Of a DNA stretch of 64,000 nucleotides, positions 28,876 to 37,390 are shown one piece after another. The stretch lies in contig NVWL01000001.1 of NCBI GenBank assembly GCA_002733645.1, forward strand, positions 1 through 64,000, in the 5' to 3' direction. The DNA is from Oceanobacter sp. (GTDB taxonomy: Bacteria; Pseudomonadota; Gammaproteobacteria; Pseudomonadales; Oceanobacteraceae). The stretch's first letter is position 1, and each line of letters opens with the position of its first letter. The notes under the pieces were generated by a model. It saw nothing but the letters and a program-made list of their open reading frames with translations, was not told the DNA's origin and did not search any database. A program made the translations under genes and the position numbers.

Positions 28876-29411
28876 TGGTGCAGCGCTTTTTTTACGCAGT
28901 TGGTTTTTTAATGGCCTTAGCTTGCACTCAGGTGCAAGCGGGTGGCACTTATCTAACACTAAACGACTTTAAGGCAGAGGTGTTTGCTGATAAAGGCGGC
29001 GACAAAAAAGCGCTATGGCTCACTAAGCCGCGTAAAGAAGAAGCATTGCGAGTCTTGGGCGATGGCCTAAATCAAGCTCGTATTCGTTACCACTCAGACG
29101 GTGAAAAGAACCTCTGGGTGTTGAGCGAAATAGGCAAAGAGAAACCCATTACCTTTGGGGTTGTCACGCATAAAGGTGTGATAAACCGTGTTGAGGTAAT
29201 GGTGTTTCGTGAATCCCGAGGCGACGAGATTCGTTTGCCGCAATACACTGCACAGTATCAGGGTCAGATGTTGACCGGCGATGGCGAGCTATCTTCTTCG
29301 GTTGATGGTATCTCTGGCGCGACATACTCAGTGCGCAGCATGAAGAAAGTCGCTAAACTCGCGCTTCTACTTGATGGCTGGGCTGCTGAGGATAATGAGC
29401 AAATACCGTAA
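28875..29411 (+). CDS. FMN-binding domain protein (exported)
   Basis: A 178-residue protein with a signal peptide (about 1-23, ending VQAG). It has a C-terminal FMN-binding domain of the RnfG/NqrC type; the flavinylation motif is DGISGATYS (about 146-154), with Thr as the expected covalent attachment residue. It overlaps the porin upstream and the PepSY-like gene downstream. A periplasmic flavin electron carrier is likely. No apbE flavin transferase is seen in the window. Confidence 0.85.
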   Translation: MVQRFFYAVGFLMALACTQVQAGGTYLTLNDFKAEVFADKGGDKKALWLTKPRKEEALRVLGDGLNQARIRYHSDGEKNLWVLSEIGKEKPITFGVVTHKGVINRVEVMVFRESRGDEIRLPQYTAQYQGQMLTGDGELSSSVDGISGATYSVRSMKKVAKLALLLDGWAAEDNEQIP

Positions 29412-30159
29412 GCAAAAACTCCTTACACGACAACTCCGAAGACGACAGCTACGTTTCTTTTTCCATCGTTGGCATCGACGCACTGGCATTGCTGCTTCTT
29501 TTTTGGTGATCCTTCTTTCATTAACTGGGGTGGCTCTTAATCATACGGGCAGTCTCGGATTAGCTCAGTCTTTTCCTCAGAGCTCTTTAATTCTTTGGCC
29601 CTATCAGGCTGTGATTCCTCAGGCAGTTGCAGTTGATTTGCCCTTTGGCCGTTTAACTGCGCGTGATCAATATTTAACGCTGGATGACACAGCGGTGGCG
29701 ACATGCTCTCGAATTGTGGACTTCGCCAGTAATGGTCAGGAAACCATCGTGGCGTGCGAATCTCTCTGGTACCTATTAAATAATATTGGTGAACTGCTAG
29801 AAACCGTCGAACCTGAAACTATCGGGTTAAGCGGCGATGAAAACGTACAGCTCGCAGGCTCTGATTTTGTTGTGATGACGGATTCGGGATGGCAAGTATT
29901 TGATACCGAGTCACTGGAATTAACTGAGCTCGATTCTCTGGCTTTTACAAAAAACTCAATCATTGACCCATCGCTTATGGTTGTTTCCAGTAAAAATACC
30001 GTCATTAGTTGGCAGAGAGTGATTCTAGATTTACACAGTGGTCGTTGGTTTGGCGATTACGGTGTTTGGTTGATGGATGCTGCAGCCGTAGCTTTGATTC
30101 TTTTAGCCTTGTCTGGCCTTTGGATGTGGTTATCACGTCGTCGACCTAAACGCTCGTAA
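29395..30159 (+). CDS. PepSY-associated TM-type membrane protein
   Basis: About 254 residues. A basic N-terminus (LRRRQLRFFFHRWHRRTG) leads into TM1 (about 35-53). A periplasmic domain with scattered acidic residues follows, then a C-terminal TM (about 225-245) ending in RRRPKRS. The FHRWHRRTGI entry into a TM is typical of PepSY-TM flavocytochrome-like reductases, in which the His residues can hold heme. Together with the preceding FMN-binding protein it may form a trans-membrane electron-transfer pair serving the porin substrate. It overlaps the previous gene by 17 bases. ATG 29395 is chosen over 29371. Confidence 0.75.
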   Translation: MSKYRKQKLLTRQLRRRQLRFFFHRWHRRTGIAASFLVILLSLTGVALNHTGSLGLAQSFPQSSLILWPYQAVIPQAVAVDLPFGRLTARDQYLTLDDTAVATCSRIVDFASNGQETIVACESLWYLLNNIGELLETVEPETIGLSGDENVQLAGSDFVVMTDSGWQVFDTESLELTELDSLAFTKNSIIDPSLMVVSSKNTVISWQRVILDLHSGRWFGDYGVWLMDAAAVALILLALSGLWMWLSRRRPKRS

Positions 30160-30251
30160 TAAGACCTGTCGCACAAGTTAACATTTGGTGCATTGAACAG
30201 ATGTTCGTAATCTGTTTCCATACAGGACTATTCTTAACATGATGGCAGGTA

Positions 30252-32819
30252 ATGGAAACCGGTTTATTTGCTAGCAATGGATTGAATCAATCTGGCGCTT
30301 TATTATTTAAAACACGTCCGCCAGAACTCTCCGCTGGGCACCTTGATCGTTCCGATCTTATTCTTAGTGCCTTAGCGACAAAACCGGTGTTGCTTTGTTT
30401 AGCACCGGCAGGCTATGGAAAAACGTTGGCTTTGGCTGCGGCGGCGGATGTAATTAAATTAAACCGAACATTACTCTGGTATCAGTGTGATCGCTTAGAT
30501 ACGTCGCCTTTTTTATTTATTCAAGCATGTTATTCATCATTAGGGCTTGAAACTCCAGAGAAGTCCGGCACTTCCTTCGAGCAATTGCTGCATCTTCTTG
30601 ATGTGATAAAAGGGAGTCAGCGCCCACTCACGATTGTGATGGATAATATTGAAAGCCTCTCCGGTGAACTGGTGAGTGAAGATGCCAGTGATCTGATTCA
30701 AGTGTTGGTGAAGTACCGTCCGGATAATTTGCAGTTGGTGCTTTCTGGTCATCACTTACCCTTCCCAGCGGGTAATTATTTATTAGATGAGCGATTTGCT
30801 TGGGTTGGCAGTGACACATTGGCTTTTACACTGGAAGAGTGTGGCCATTGGTTACAAGCTCAGCAGGTTGTCCTTCGTCGCGAAGCCTTACCCAACTTAT
30901 TGAGTAAAATTTCAGGCTGGCCGGCAGGGCTTGCCTTGTGGCTAATGGCTTGGCGTTGTGCGGGAATGCCGGATCGCTGGAGTGGTGAACTGGGTATTCA
31001 GGAAATGTCGGAATATCTAAGTGGCGAAGTGATCAGTGCTTTGTCTCCCGAATTACGCGAAAGCTTACTCAGAGCGGCCGTGTTAGGGACATTTAACGAG
31101 TCTTTGTTAAGTGACGTATCGGGTGGCCGAGAAGCTCATGCGGATATGCAGGAGATGCTCTCGCGCCGTTTGTATATTCGAGAAGTCCCGGGGCGACCTG
31201 AGTGGTATCGGATGGAGCCTTTGATTTCTCAATGTTTAACCAGATTGCTTAAACACAGTGAGCGGGAACGAGTGCATACCGAAGCTTATCAGTGGTTTCG
31301 CGATCGCAATGAACCGATTGCCGCGCTCTATCATGCCGGGCAAATTGAAGTAAATAGTGAATCATCGCAGTGGTTGGCGGAGCAGTCGGACACCATTTTA
31401 GCGAGCCTAAATATTTCGGGGTTATTGAATTGGCTTGATCAACTCAATGATGACCAATTGGAAGGTTCGCCGGCATTATTGCAAATGGCTTGCTGGACAG
31501 ACCTTTTTACCTATCGCTTAGAAGCAGCGGGCATTTTAATTGATAAATTAGGCGTGATGCATGCTCCACAAGAGGCGGAGTTAGCGGCATTACAGGGATA
31601 TTTAGCCGGACTCAAAGGCGAGCTGTCACAATCTGAACGTTATTGTAAGCGAGCGCTTGAATTGCTGCCCCCAGAGCGATCCAGTGTACGTTTTTTGGTC
31701 ACGTCAATGCTGACCTCTGTCGCCATGGCACACCGGGACCCTGATGCAGCCCGACTTTGGAATCGTTATGCCTTGGATATTGCGCGCAAAGCGCGACAGC
31801 CAAGTTTAGTCGCGATGGCACACCTTGATCATGCGCGTATAGAATTTAACCGTGGCCATGTAAGCCGTTGCTTAACCTTGCTAAATCAGGGCTTAGACAT
31901 ACTAGAAACACATCAACTCAAGAGCACGAGCATGGCTTATGGGCGTTTGATGGTGTTGAGTACCGCTGTTAGCTGGGTAACAGGCATAGACAGTCAGCAG
32001 GTGGATGTTCGGTTGGCTCAAGCATTGGCTTTGTGCGAAGAGAACTCAGACCCTTCAGCGTCTTATGGGTATGCAATTCGCGCACTGAATTTAATGGGAG
32101 AGGGGGCGTATGGGCAGGCGCTTTCCTTGCTTGATGATGGCGAGCGTTTTTTGCAAGAGCGTCGGGTTGATTTCGTCGCTTATGCTTGGCTGCATACCGT
32201 ACGTTCAAATATCTGGATTTCTCAGCATAAGTATCGTCGTGCCCATGACTGTCTCTCGGCGTTGTTGGAGGGTGCTGATGCTGCCGGTGTCGCAAGGTGT
32301 GAGTACAGTTCTTTATTGCCTGGCTTTACGACATTGACGATGGCTCGCTTATGTTTGATGAGTGGGCGTACACAGGAATGTTTGGATTTAACTGATGATT
32401 GGCTAAGGGATACGCCTAATGGATTTATGTCAGTGTTTATCCGTCTTATCAGAGCCGGTGCCTTGGTCATGAATCAGCAATCTAGTGAGAGTGTACGCCA
32501 GCTAGATATTGTAAAACGCACATTTCGTACAGAGGGCGTTAACCGTCAATTACATAATTGGTTGCCCGATTTAGCGTCGTTTCTGGCCGTTCCTGCAATG
32601 GCTAAGCAAACACCCAGCACACTCAACGTCGCATTGAGTGATCGCGAAAAAGATGTCGTGAAGTTGATGGCTCAAGGCTTATCGAATCAGGAAATAGCTG
32701 AGAAATTATTCATCTCCCTCCATACCGTAAAAACACACGCCAGAAAAGTGAATGTAAAATTAGGAACTCGCAGCCGTACGCAAGCTATTCATCTTGCCAA
32801 AGAGTTGATGATTATTTAG
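30252..32819 (+). CDS. MalT-type LuxR-family ATP-dependent transcriptional regulator
   Basis: An 855-residue STAND-ATPase regulator. The N-terminus has a P-loop LAPAGYGKTLALAAA (about 52-66) and the Walker B-like LTIVMDNIE. The centre (about 380-720) is TPR-like alpha-helical repeats that usually bind an inducer. The C-terminus is a LuxR-type HTH (about 795-850) with LSDREKDVVKLMAQGLSNQEIAEKL, split here at LSDREKDVVKLM and LSNQEIAEKL. It follows the porin-flavin-PepSY genes on the same strand after a 92-bp gap, and may regulate them. Confidence 0.9.
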   Translation: METGLFASNGLNQSGALLFKTRPPELSAGHLDRSDLILSALATKPVLLCLAPAGYGKTLALAAAADVIKLNRTLLWYQCDRLDTSPFLFIQACYSSLGLETPEKSGTSFEQLLHLLDVIKGSQRPLTIVMDNIESLSGELVSEDASDLIQVLVKYRPDNLQLVLSGHHLPFPAGNYLLDERFAWVGSDTLAFTLEECGHWLQAQQVVLRREALPNLLSKISGWPAGLALWLMAWRCAGMPDRWSGELGIQEMSEYLSGEVISALSPELRESLLRAAVLGTFNESLLSDVSGGREAHADMQEMLSRRLYIREVPGRPEWYRMEPLISQCLTRLLKHSERERVHTEAYQWFRDRNEPIAALYHAGQIEVNSESSQWLAEQSDTILASLNISGLLNWLDQLNDDQLEGSPALLQMACWTDLFTYRLEAAGILIDKLGVMHAPQEAELAALQGYLAGLKGELSQSERYCKRALELLPPERSSVRFLVTSMLTSVAMAHRDPDAARLWNRYALDIARKARQPSLVAMAHLDHARIEFNRGHVSRCLTLLNQGLDILETHQLKSTSMAYGRLMVLSTAVSWVTGIDSQQVDVRLAQALALCEENSDPSASYGYAIRALNLMGEGAYGQALSLLDDGERFLQERRVDFVAYAWLHTVRSNIWISQHKYRRAHDCLSALLEGADAAGVARCEYSSLLPGFTTLTMARLCLMSGRTQECLDLTDDWLRDTPNGFMSVFIRLIRAGALVMNQQSSESVRQLDIVKRTFRTEGVNRQLHNWLPDLASFLAVPAMAKQTPSTLNVALSDREKDVVKLMAQGLSNQEIAEKLFISLHTVKTHARKVNVKLGTRSRTQAIHLAKELMII

Positions 32820-33069
32820 GTCCCTTCAAATATCCCAGGTACGACGTATGTATTTCTGCAAATCAGGCCTCGGTTCCCTGAATACTGATACTTTTTGTAC
32901 ATACGTAATGTGTCCAATGAGGACGTTATTGGTAATAACTCACGACTTGAACTAAACCTTAAGTATCGTTGAGTGAAATAGAAAGATCTCACAAACTCCC
33001 TTAATACGGCGATTAGCATGCCTTTAAGGGGAAAAGATGCCAATTATCTGAGAATGTAGAAGTTACATT

Positions 33070-34254
33070 ATGAAACATAAGGTTGTTGTACTGGGTTGCA
33101 TGGACGTTCCGAGTTGCGAAGAGCAATTGGGGGATCAATTTGAAGTGTTAGTGGCTGCATCGTATGAGCAATCACTGCCCTTAGTCGAGTCTAGTGCGGT
33201 AAAGCTTATTATCTTGATGGATGATGATGAGGATGGCACGGATTCACTGTCTCTTGTGCGTCAATTTCATGAGTATCCTGATACCGCTGAGATCCCATTA
33301 GTGCTTCTCGCCTTAAAGGCGCAATCACTCGAGACCCGTATGGCGTTTTTTGATGCGGGTTGCGACGACCATATTCAAGGAGAGTCTCCCTTTGAGCTGC
33401 AAATGCGTTTAATGAGGGTGATCTTTAACAAAATCGCCAATGACCAACTGAAGCAAAAACTTGTACAAGCAAATGAAATGGCGTTTATCGCCATGTCTGA
33501 TACCTCGGACTTAGGGGTAAATGTTCAGTTTTTGTTGGATATAAATCATTGCGATAACCTTGATGAAGCCGGGATGCGCTTGTTTCAAGCGCTCAAAAGT
33601 TACAACATTAATTGTTCGTTACAGATTCGTAGCCGGTATGGTGTGAAAAATATGGAAGCCAATGGCATGGCAAAAGAGCTCGAATCTACCTTAATGACTG
33701 AATGCAAAGATAAAGGGCGTTACGTTGATTTTGGCCGCCGCTCCATCATGAATTACGACCGAGTGTCATTATTGGTGCGTAACATGCCAGTGGATGACAA
33801 AAATAAATACGGCGCGATTAAAGATAATGTCTTCTCGTTGCTACAAGGTTTAGATGCTCGCTTAAACGCACTGGATAATGTCGAATCGTTGAAATTAGAA
33901 AGCCAGCTTGTGGGGCGCTTAACCTCAAGGATGCGCGAGTTAATGGAAGAAGTAGATGAGGGCTATCACGTTACAATGACCCGTATTGCTGGTGCGGTTG
34001 AAGATATCGCCGATGGTATCGAACGTGAAATACAGTTCTTAGGTATGGATGAAGCCCAAGAGAGGGCTATTCAAAAAATTATGGAAGATGGGATTCGCGA
34101 AACAAACCAAGTATTTAATGACGGTCTGAAGCTAGATAAAGGCTTGGCTGAGTTTCTTGGTGAGGTAGAGCAGGTGTTTTCATCCGGGCATATGAAAGCC
34201 AAGCAACTGGTGGCTTTGATGGAGAAAATGCCTGCTTCTGGCAAAGTGCATTAA
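33070..34254 (+). CDS. Protein with degenerate receiver domain and helical C-terminus
   Basis: A 394-residue soluble protein. Residues 1-125 follow the receiver fold (VVVLGCMDV start, LIILMDDDEDG, DAGCDDHI). The usual Lys-Pro near the end of the domain is replaced by IQGE, and the Thr/Ser region reads LALKAQ, so classical phospho-signalling is doubtful. The middle (about 130-260) is unassigned, perhaps a GAF-like fold. The C-terminus (about 270-394) is highly helical and coiled-coil-like. No output domain is recognised. It stands alone after a 250-bp gap (32820-33069) with no obvious gene. Confidence 0.7.
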   Translation: MKHKVVVLGCMDVPSCEEQLGDQFEVLVAASYEQSLPLVESSAVKLIILMDDDEDGTDSLSLVRQFHEYPDTAEIPLVLLALKAQSLETRMAFFDAGCDDHIQGESPFELQMRLMRVIFNKIANDQLKQKLVQANEMAFIAMSDTSDLGVNVQFLLDINHCDNLDEAGMRLFQALKSYNINCSLQIRSRYGVKNMEANGMAKELESTLMTECKDKGRYVDFGRRSIMNYDRVSLLVRNMPVDDKNKYGAIKDNVFSLLQGLDARLNALDNVESLKLESQLVGRLTSRMRELMEEVDEGYHVTMTRIAGAVEDIADGIEREIQFLGMDEAQERAIQKIMEDGIRETNQVFNDGLKLDKGLAEFLGEVEQVFSSGHMKAKQLVALMEKMPASGKVH

Positions 34255-34309
34255 CTGTCCGTGTCGGAAGCCAAAGGAAGCCTGGGTATCTCGTGCGCCG
34301 TGTTCAGTG

Positions 34310-34359
34310 TCTCAGGTCAGTATCTCAGGTCAGTATCTCAGGTCAGTATCTCAGGTCAG
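34310..34359 (+). repeat. 13-bp tandem repeat, 3.8 copies
   Basis: TCTCAGGTCAGTA repeats at 34310, 34323, 34336 and 34349 (last copy truncated). It lies in the 115-bp gap between the convergent receiver-like gene and yacG. It is too short and not spaced like a CRISPR. It is a likely site of length variation. Confidence 0.85.
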
Positions 34360-34369
34360 CGACTCGCAT

Positions 34370-34561
34370 TTAGTGAGATTGTATCGAGTTTAAATCGCCA
34401 GACATCAAATCATCTTCGAGATTATCCCCCGGAATAGCGCGGCCACCACTGGCCCATTCGCCAAGATCAATCAGCTTACAGCGGTCGCTACAAAAGGGGC
34501 GGAACTTACTTTCTTTTTCCCAGCGGACACTCTTACCGCAAGTTGGGCATTTAACTTCCAT
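34370..34561 (-). CDS. yacG: DNA gyrase inhibitor YacG (zinc-binding)
   Basis: A 63-residue four-cysteine zinc protein: CPTCGK at the N-terminus and [14 protein letters not shown], the YacG signature. YacG binds GyrB and inhibits gyrase in E. coli. It follows coaE directly (one-base overlap region at 34561), the standard coaE-yacG order at the end of the pil operon. Confidence 0.93.
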   Translation of the reverse strand: MEVKCPTCGKSVRWEKESKFRPFCSDRCKLIDLGEWASGGRAIPGDNLEDDLMSGDLNSIQSH

Positions 34562-35193
34562 TACTGCTTCCTCGCCGTGCTAGTGGCCATCGTTAAATAG
34601 GTATGATGAAGTTTTTCTAATTGAGCGTGTAGCTGCGCCAGTGTACCACTGTTGTCTGCCACATCATCTGCACGGCTGCACCGGTCTTCCCTTGATATTT
34701 GCGCGGCAATGATGCGACGAATTTGTTCTTCATTATTGGTGTCTCGTGAGCAAGCTCGTTTAACCTGAGTATCTACAGGTACATCAATCGCTAAAGTGCG
34801 CTTAACCAAAGCGCTCTGTCCACTTTCAAAGAGTAACGGCGAGACCAGTATCGCGTAAGGGGAAGTAGCATCACGGAGTTGTTGGATTAAACGATCACGA
34901 ATACGTGGGTGAGTTTGACCTTCAAGCCACTTACGTTCATCAGGCTCAGCGAACACTTTCTGGCGTAACCATGCGCGATTAAGTGATTGATCCTCTTGGA
35001 TGACATCAGCGCCATAACGGGCCTTAATGGCTAGCCAGGCCGGTTCGCCGGGTTCAACAACCTCACGGGCAACAATATCGGCATCAACAATCGTGATGCC
35101 TTGGTCGGCAAAGTAGTCGCTGGCAGCGGTTTTACCACTGCCTATACCGCCGGTTAGCCCAATAATTAACCGATGAGAATCAGTACTTAGCAT
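34561..35193 (-). CDS. coaE: Dephospho-CoA kinase
   Basis: Last step of coenzyme A synthesis, phosphorylating dephospho-CoA. The 210-residue protein begins with a P-loop [17 protein letters not shown] (about 12-28) and has the family blocks [21 protein letters not shown] and SPLLFESG. It lies between pilD and yacG in the conserved order. Confidence 0.95.
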   Translation of the reverse strand: MLSTDSHRLIIGLTGGIGSGKTAASDYFADQGITIVDADIVAREVVEPGEPAWLAIKARYGADVIQEDQSLNRAWLRQKVFAEPDERKWLEGQTHPRIRDRLIQQLRDATSPYAILVSPLLFESGQSALVKRTLAIDVPVDTQVKRACSRDTNNEEQIRRIIAAQISREDRCSRADDVADNSGTLAQLHAQLEKLHHTYLTMATSTARKQ

Positions 35194-35236
35194 AGGATTA
35201 CAACACAGAATTAAAACACAAAATTAAAATATAGGA

Positions 35237-36118
35237 TCAAATATTGATGAGGTACCAGCGGGTAATATCATCCCCCCAAAGCGCAGCAATCCAGCCAGCC
35301 ATGGCCAAGTATGGGCCAAAAGGAATTGGCAGCTGACGATCTCGACCTAGAATCAAAATCCCCGCAATACCAACAATAGCACCCACAACACTCGACAAGA
35401 TGATAATGGTCAGTAGAGACTGAAACCCCAACCAAGCCCCCAGTGCCGCCAGTAGTTTGAAGTCACCATAACCCATACCATCTTTGCCGGTAGCGAGTTT
35501 GAATAGCCAAAAAAAGGCCCACAACACACCATAGCCTAACGCCGCACCGTACACAGCAGACTCTAGGTCAGTGAAAAGCCCTTGAGAGTTCACTAATAAG
35601 CCCAGCCAAAGCAGGCCTAAAGTCATCGGATCAGGCAAAATTTGATGATCAATATCAATCACCGACATCGCGATAAGCAGCCATGTAAAAGCCACCATAG
35701 CACCGAGCTGCCAGCCCCAATCGAATTTAACGATCAACACCGCGGTCATTACCGCCGTTACTAGCTCAACAAGCGGATAGCGGATACCAATCGATGTTTT
35801 ACATTGGGAGCATCGACCACGCAAAAACAGAAAGCTGACGATAGGAATGTTCTGCCAAGCTTTTACTGGTGCATTGCACTTAGGGCAGTGAGAGGCTGGC
35901 GCCACGAGATTGAAGGGTCTACTCAGGTCTTTAATGGCAGGGTGATCGGGCAGGGCCTCATCCATGCCCTCGCACTCTTGTTTCCACTCCCGATACATCA
36001 TGATGGGGTAGCGCAGAATCACGACGTTCAGGAAGCTTCCGATAAGGAGGCCGAGAGTGCAAAGTACAATGATTTGGTAACTTATCGATCCGGCAATAAG
36101 AGTGGATAGTTCGTTCAT
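35237..36118 (-). CDS. pilD: Type IV prepilin peptidase / N-methyltransferase
   Basis: Inner-membrane enzyme that cleaves and N-methylates prepilins. The 293 residues have a cytoplasmic zinc domain with two CxxC pairs (CPKCNA and CSQCKT). The two catalytic aspartates are in VIDIDHQILPD and GYGDFKLLAALGAWLG, and there are about eight TM helices. It abuts pilC (stop and start share a base). Its substrate PilA is encoded 3 kb away in the same block. Confidence 0.96.
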   Translation of the reverse strand: MNELSTLIAGSISYQIIVLCTLGLLIGSFLNVVILRYPIMMYREWKQECEGMDEALPDHPAIKDLSRPFNLVAPASHCPKCNAPVKAWQNIPIVSFLFLRGRCSQCKTSIGIRYPLVELVTAVMTAVLIVKFDWGWQLGAMVAFTWLLIAMSVIDIDHQILPDPMTLGLLWLGLLVNSQGLFTDLESAVYGAALGYGVLWAFFWLFKLATGKDGMGYGDFKLLAALGAWLGFQSLLTIIILSSVVGAIVGIAGILILGRDRQLPIPFGPYLAMAGWIAALWGDDITRWYLINI

Positions 36119-37347
36119 TAAACGACATTACCCATTTCGAAGATTGGTAAGTACATGGCGACGATCATTCCGCCAATAACGACCCCCAGAAAGATCATAA
36201 TCATTGGTTCAATGAGGGCCGTGAGATTATCAACCGCGTTGTCCACTTCTTCTTCATAGTAATCTGCTGCTTTACCTAACATCTCATCTAGCGCACCTGA
36301 TTCTTCGCCAATACTGGTCATTTGTACAACCATACTAGGGAATACTTTTACGGCTCGCATAGCTAAGTGCATTTGCTGACCTGATGCAACATCATCTTTG
36401 ATCAGTAAAGTCGCTTTTCGATACACCGAATTGCCAACAGCACCAGATACAGATTCTAGAGCGTCAACTAGGGGAACACCTGCAGCAAATGTAGTGGCTA
36501 GTACCCGCGCATATCTAGCAATCGCGGCTTTTCTTATGATATCACCTAACACAGGGATGTTTAAAAGAGTCGCCTCAAATTGATCTTTAAATGTTGGCGA
36601 GCGTTTAATACCTTGGATAAGAGCAACAACGATCAATATTATCGATGCAAGAATATATAAATAGTAGTCCTGTGCGAGTTCAGACAAATTGACAACAAAT
36701 TGTGTCGGTGCAGGTAGCTCAGCCCCAAAACTAGTAAAAATCTCTTCGAATGATGGAACAACTTTTATTAGCAGTATAAGTGTGACCCCAAAGGCAACCA
36801 ATAAGGTAATTATTGGATACATTAATGCCTTTTTAATTTTTCCTTTTAGAGTTTCAGTTTTTTCTTTGTAGACAGCGACTTTGTCTAGCATTGTTTGCAA
36901 CGTACCGGCCTGTTCGCCTGACTCAATTAGGCTACATGTTAAGTCATCAAAATGTTGAGGATGCTGTCGAAGGGCTGCAGCAAAATCATTACCAGAGGAA
37001 ACGGAATCCCTGACATCACCAATGATTTGTCTAAGGGTCAAGTTGTCAATTCCGTCTGAAACAATATCAAAGGCTTGAACAAGAGGAACACCAGCTTTAA
37101 CCATTGTCGCCATTTGACGAGTAAAAAAGGTAATATCAGAGCTTTTAATTTTTTTGCGTTTTGGGCCACTACCAAGCCCAAATAAAGGCTCAGAAGCTTT
37201 TTTAACTTTCTTTGGTTCTATACCCTGTTTACGCAGGTGGGCTTTGGCGTATGCCGAGTTCAACGCTGACAACTCGCCTTTTGCTGGTTGTCCGCGACGA
37301 TTAACGCCTTCCCAGACGAATACGCTTGTTTTTTGTTGTTTTGCCAT
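36118..37347 (-). CDS. pilC: Type IV pilus inner-membrane platform protein
   Basis: A 409-residue GspF/PilC protein with two tandem T2SF domains (about 70-195 and 275-400) and three TM helices. Signatures include FTRQMATMVKAGVPLVQAF and the second-domain copy ATTFAAGVPLVDALESV. It anchors the PilB motor to the pilus base. It sits between pilB and pilD. Confidence 0.96.
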   Translation of the reverse strand: MAKQQKTSVFVWEGVNRRGQPAKGELSALNSAYAKAHLRKQGIEPKKVKKASEPLFGLGSGPKRKKIKSSDITFFTRQMATMVKAGVPLVQAFDIVSDGIDNLTLRQIIGDVRDSVSSGNDFAAALRQHPQHFDDLTCSLIESGEQAGTLQTMLDKVAVYKEKTETLKGKIKKALMYPIITLLVAFGVTLILLIKVVPSFEEIFTSFGAELPAPTQFVVNLSELAQDYYLYILASIILIVVALIQGIKRSPTFKDQFEATLLNIPVLGDIIRKAAIARYARVLATTFAAGVPLVDALESVSGAVGNSVYRKATLLIKDDVASGQQMHLAMRAVKVFPSMVVQMTSIGEESGALDEMLGKAADYYEEEVDNAVDNLTALIEPMIMIFLGVVIGGMIVAMYLPIFEMGNVV

Positions 37348-37390
37348 GATCTGTAAGTCCCATTATCCAGCCTGATATAGTGACAGAGGC

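Noticed and set aside
32895-32902. Single TTGTACAT upstream of the receiver-like gene
   Set aside because: One copy without phased partners; a few such words are expected by chance in 64 kb, so not assigned to the light regulon.
34310-34359. CRISPR-like repeat
   Set aside because: Units are 13 bp, directly abutting, with no spacers and no cas genes.
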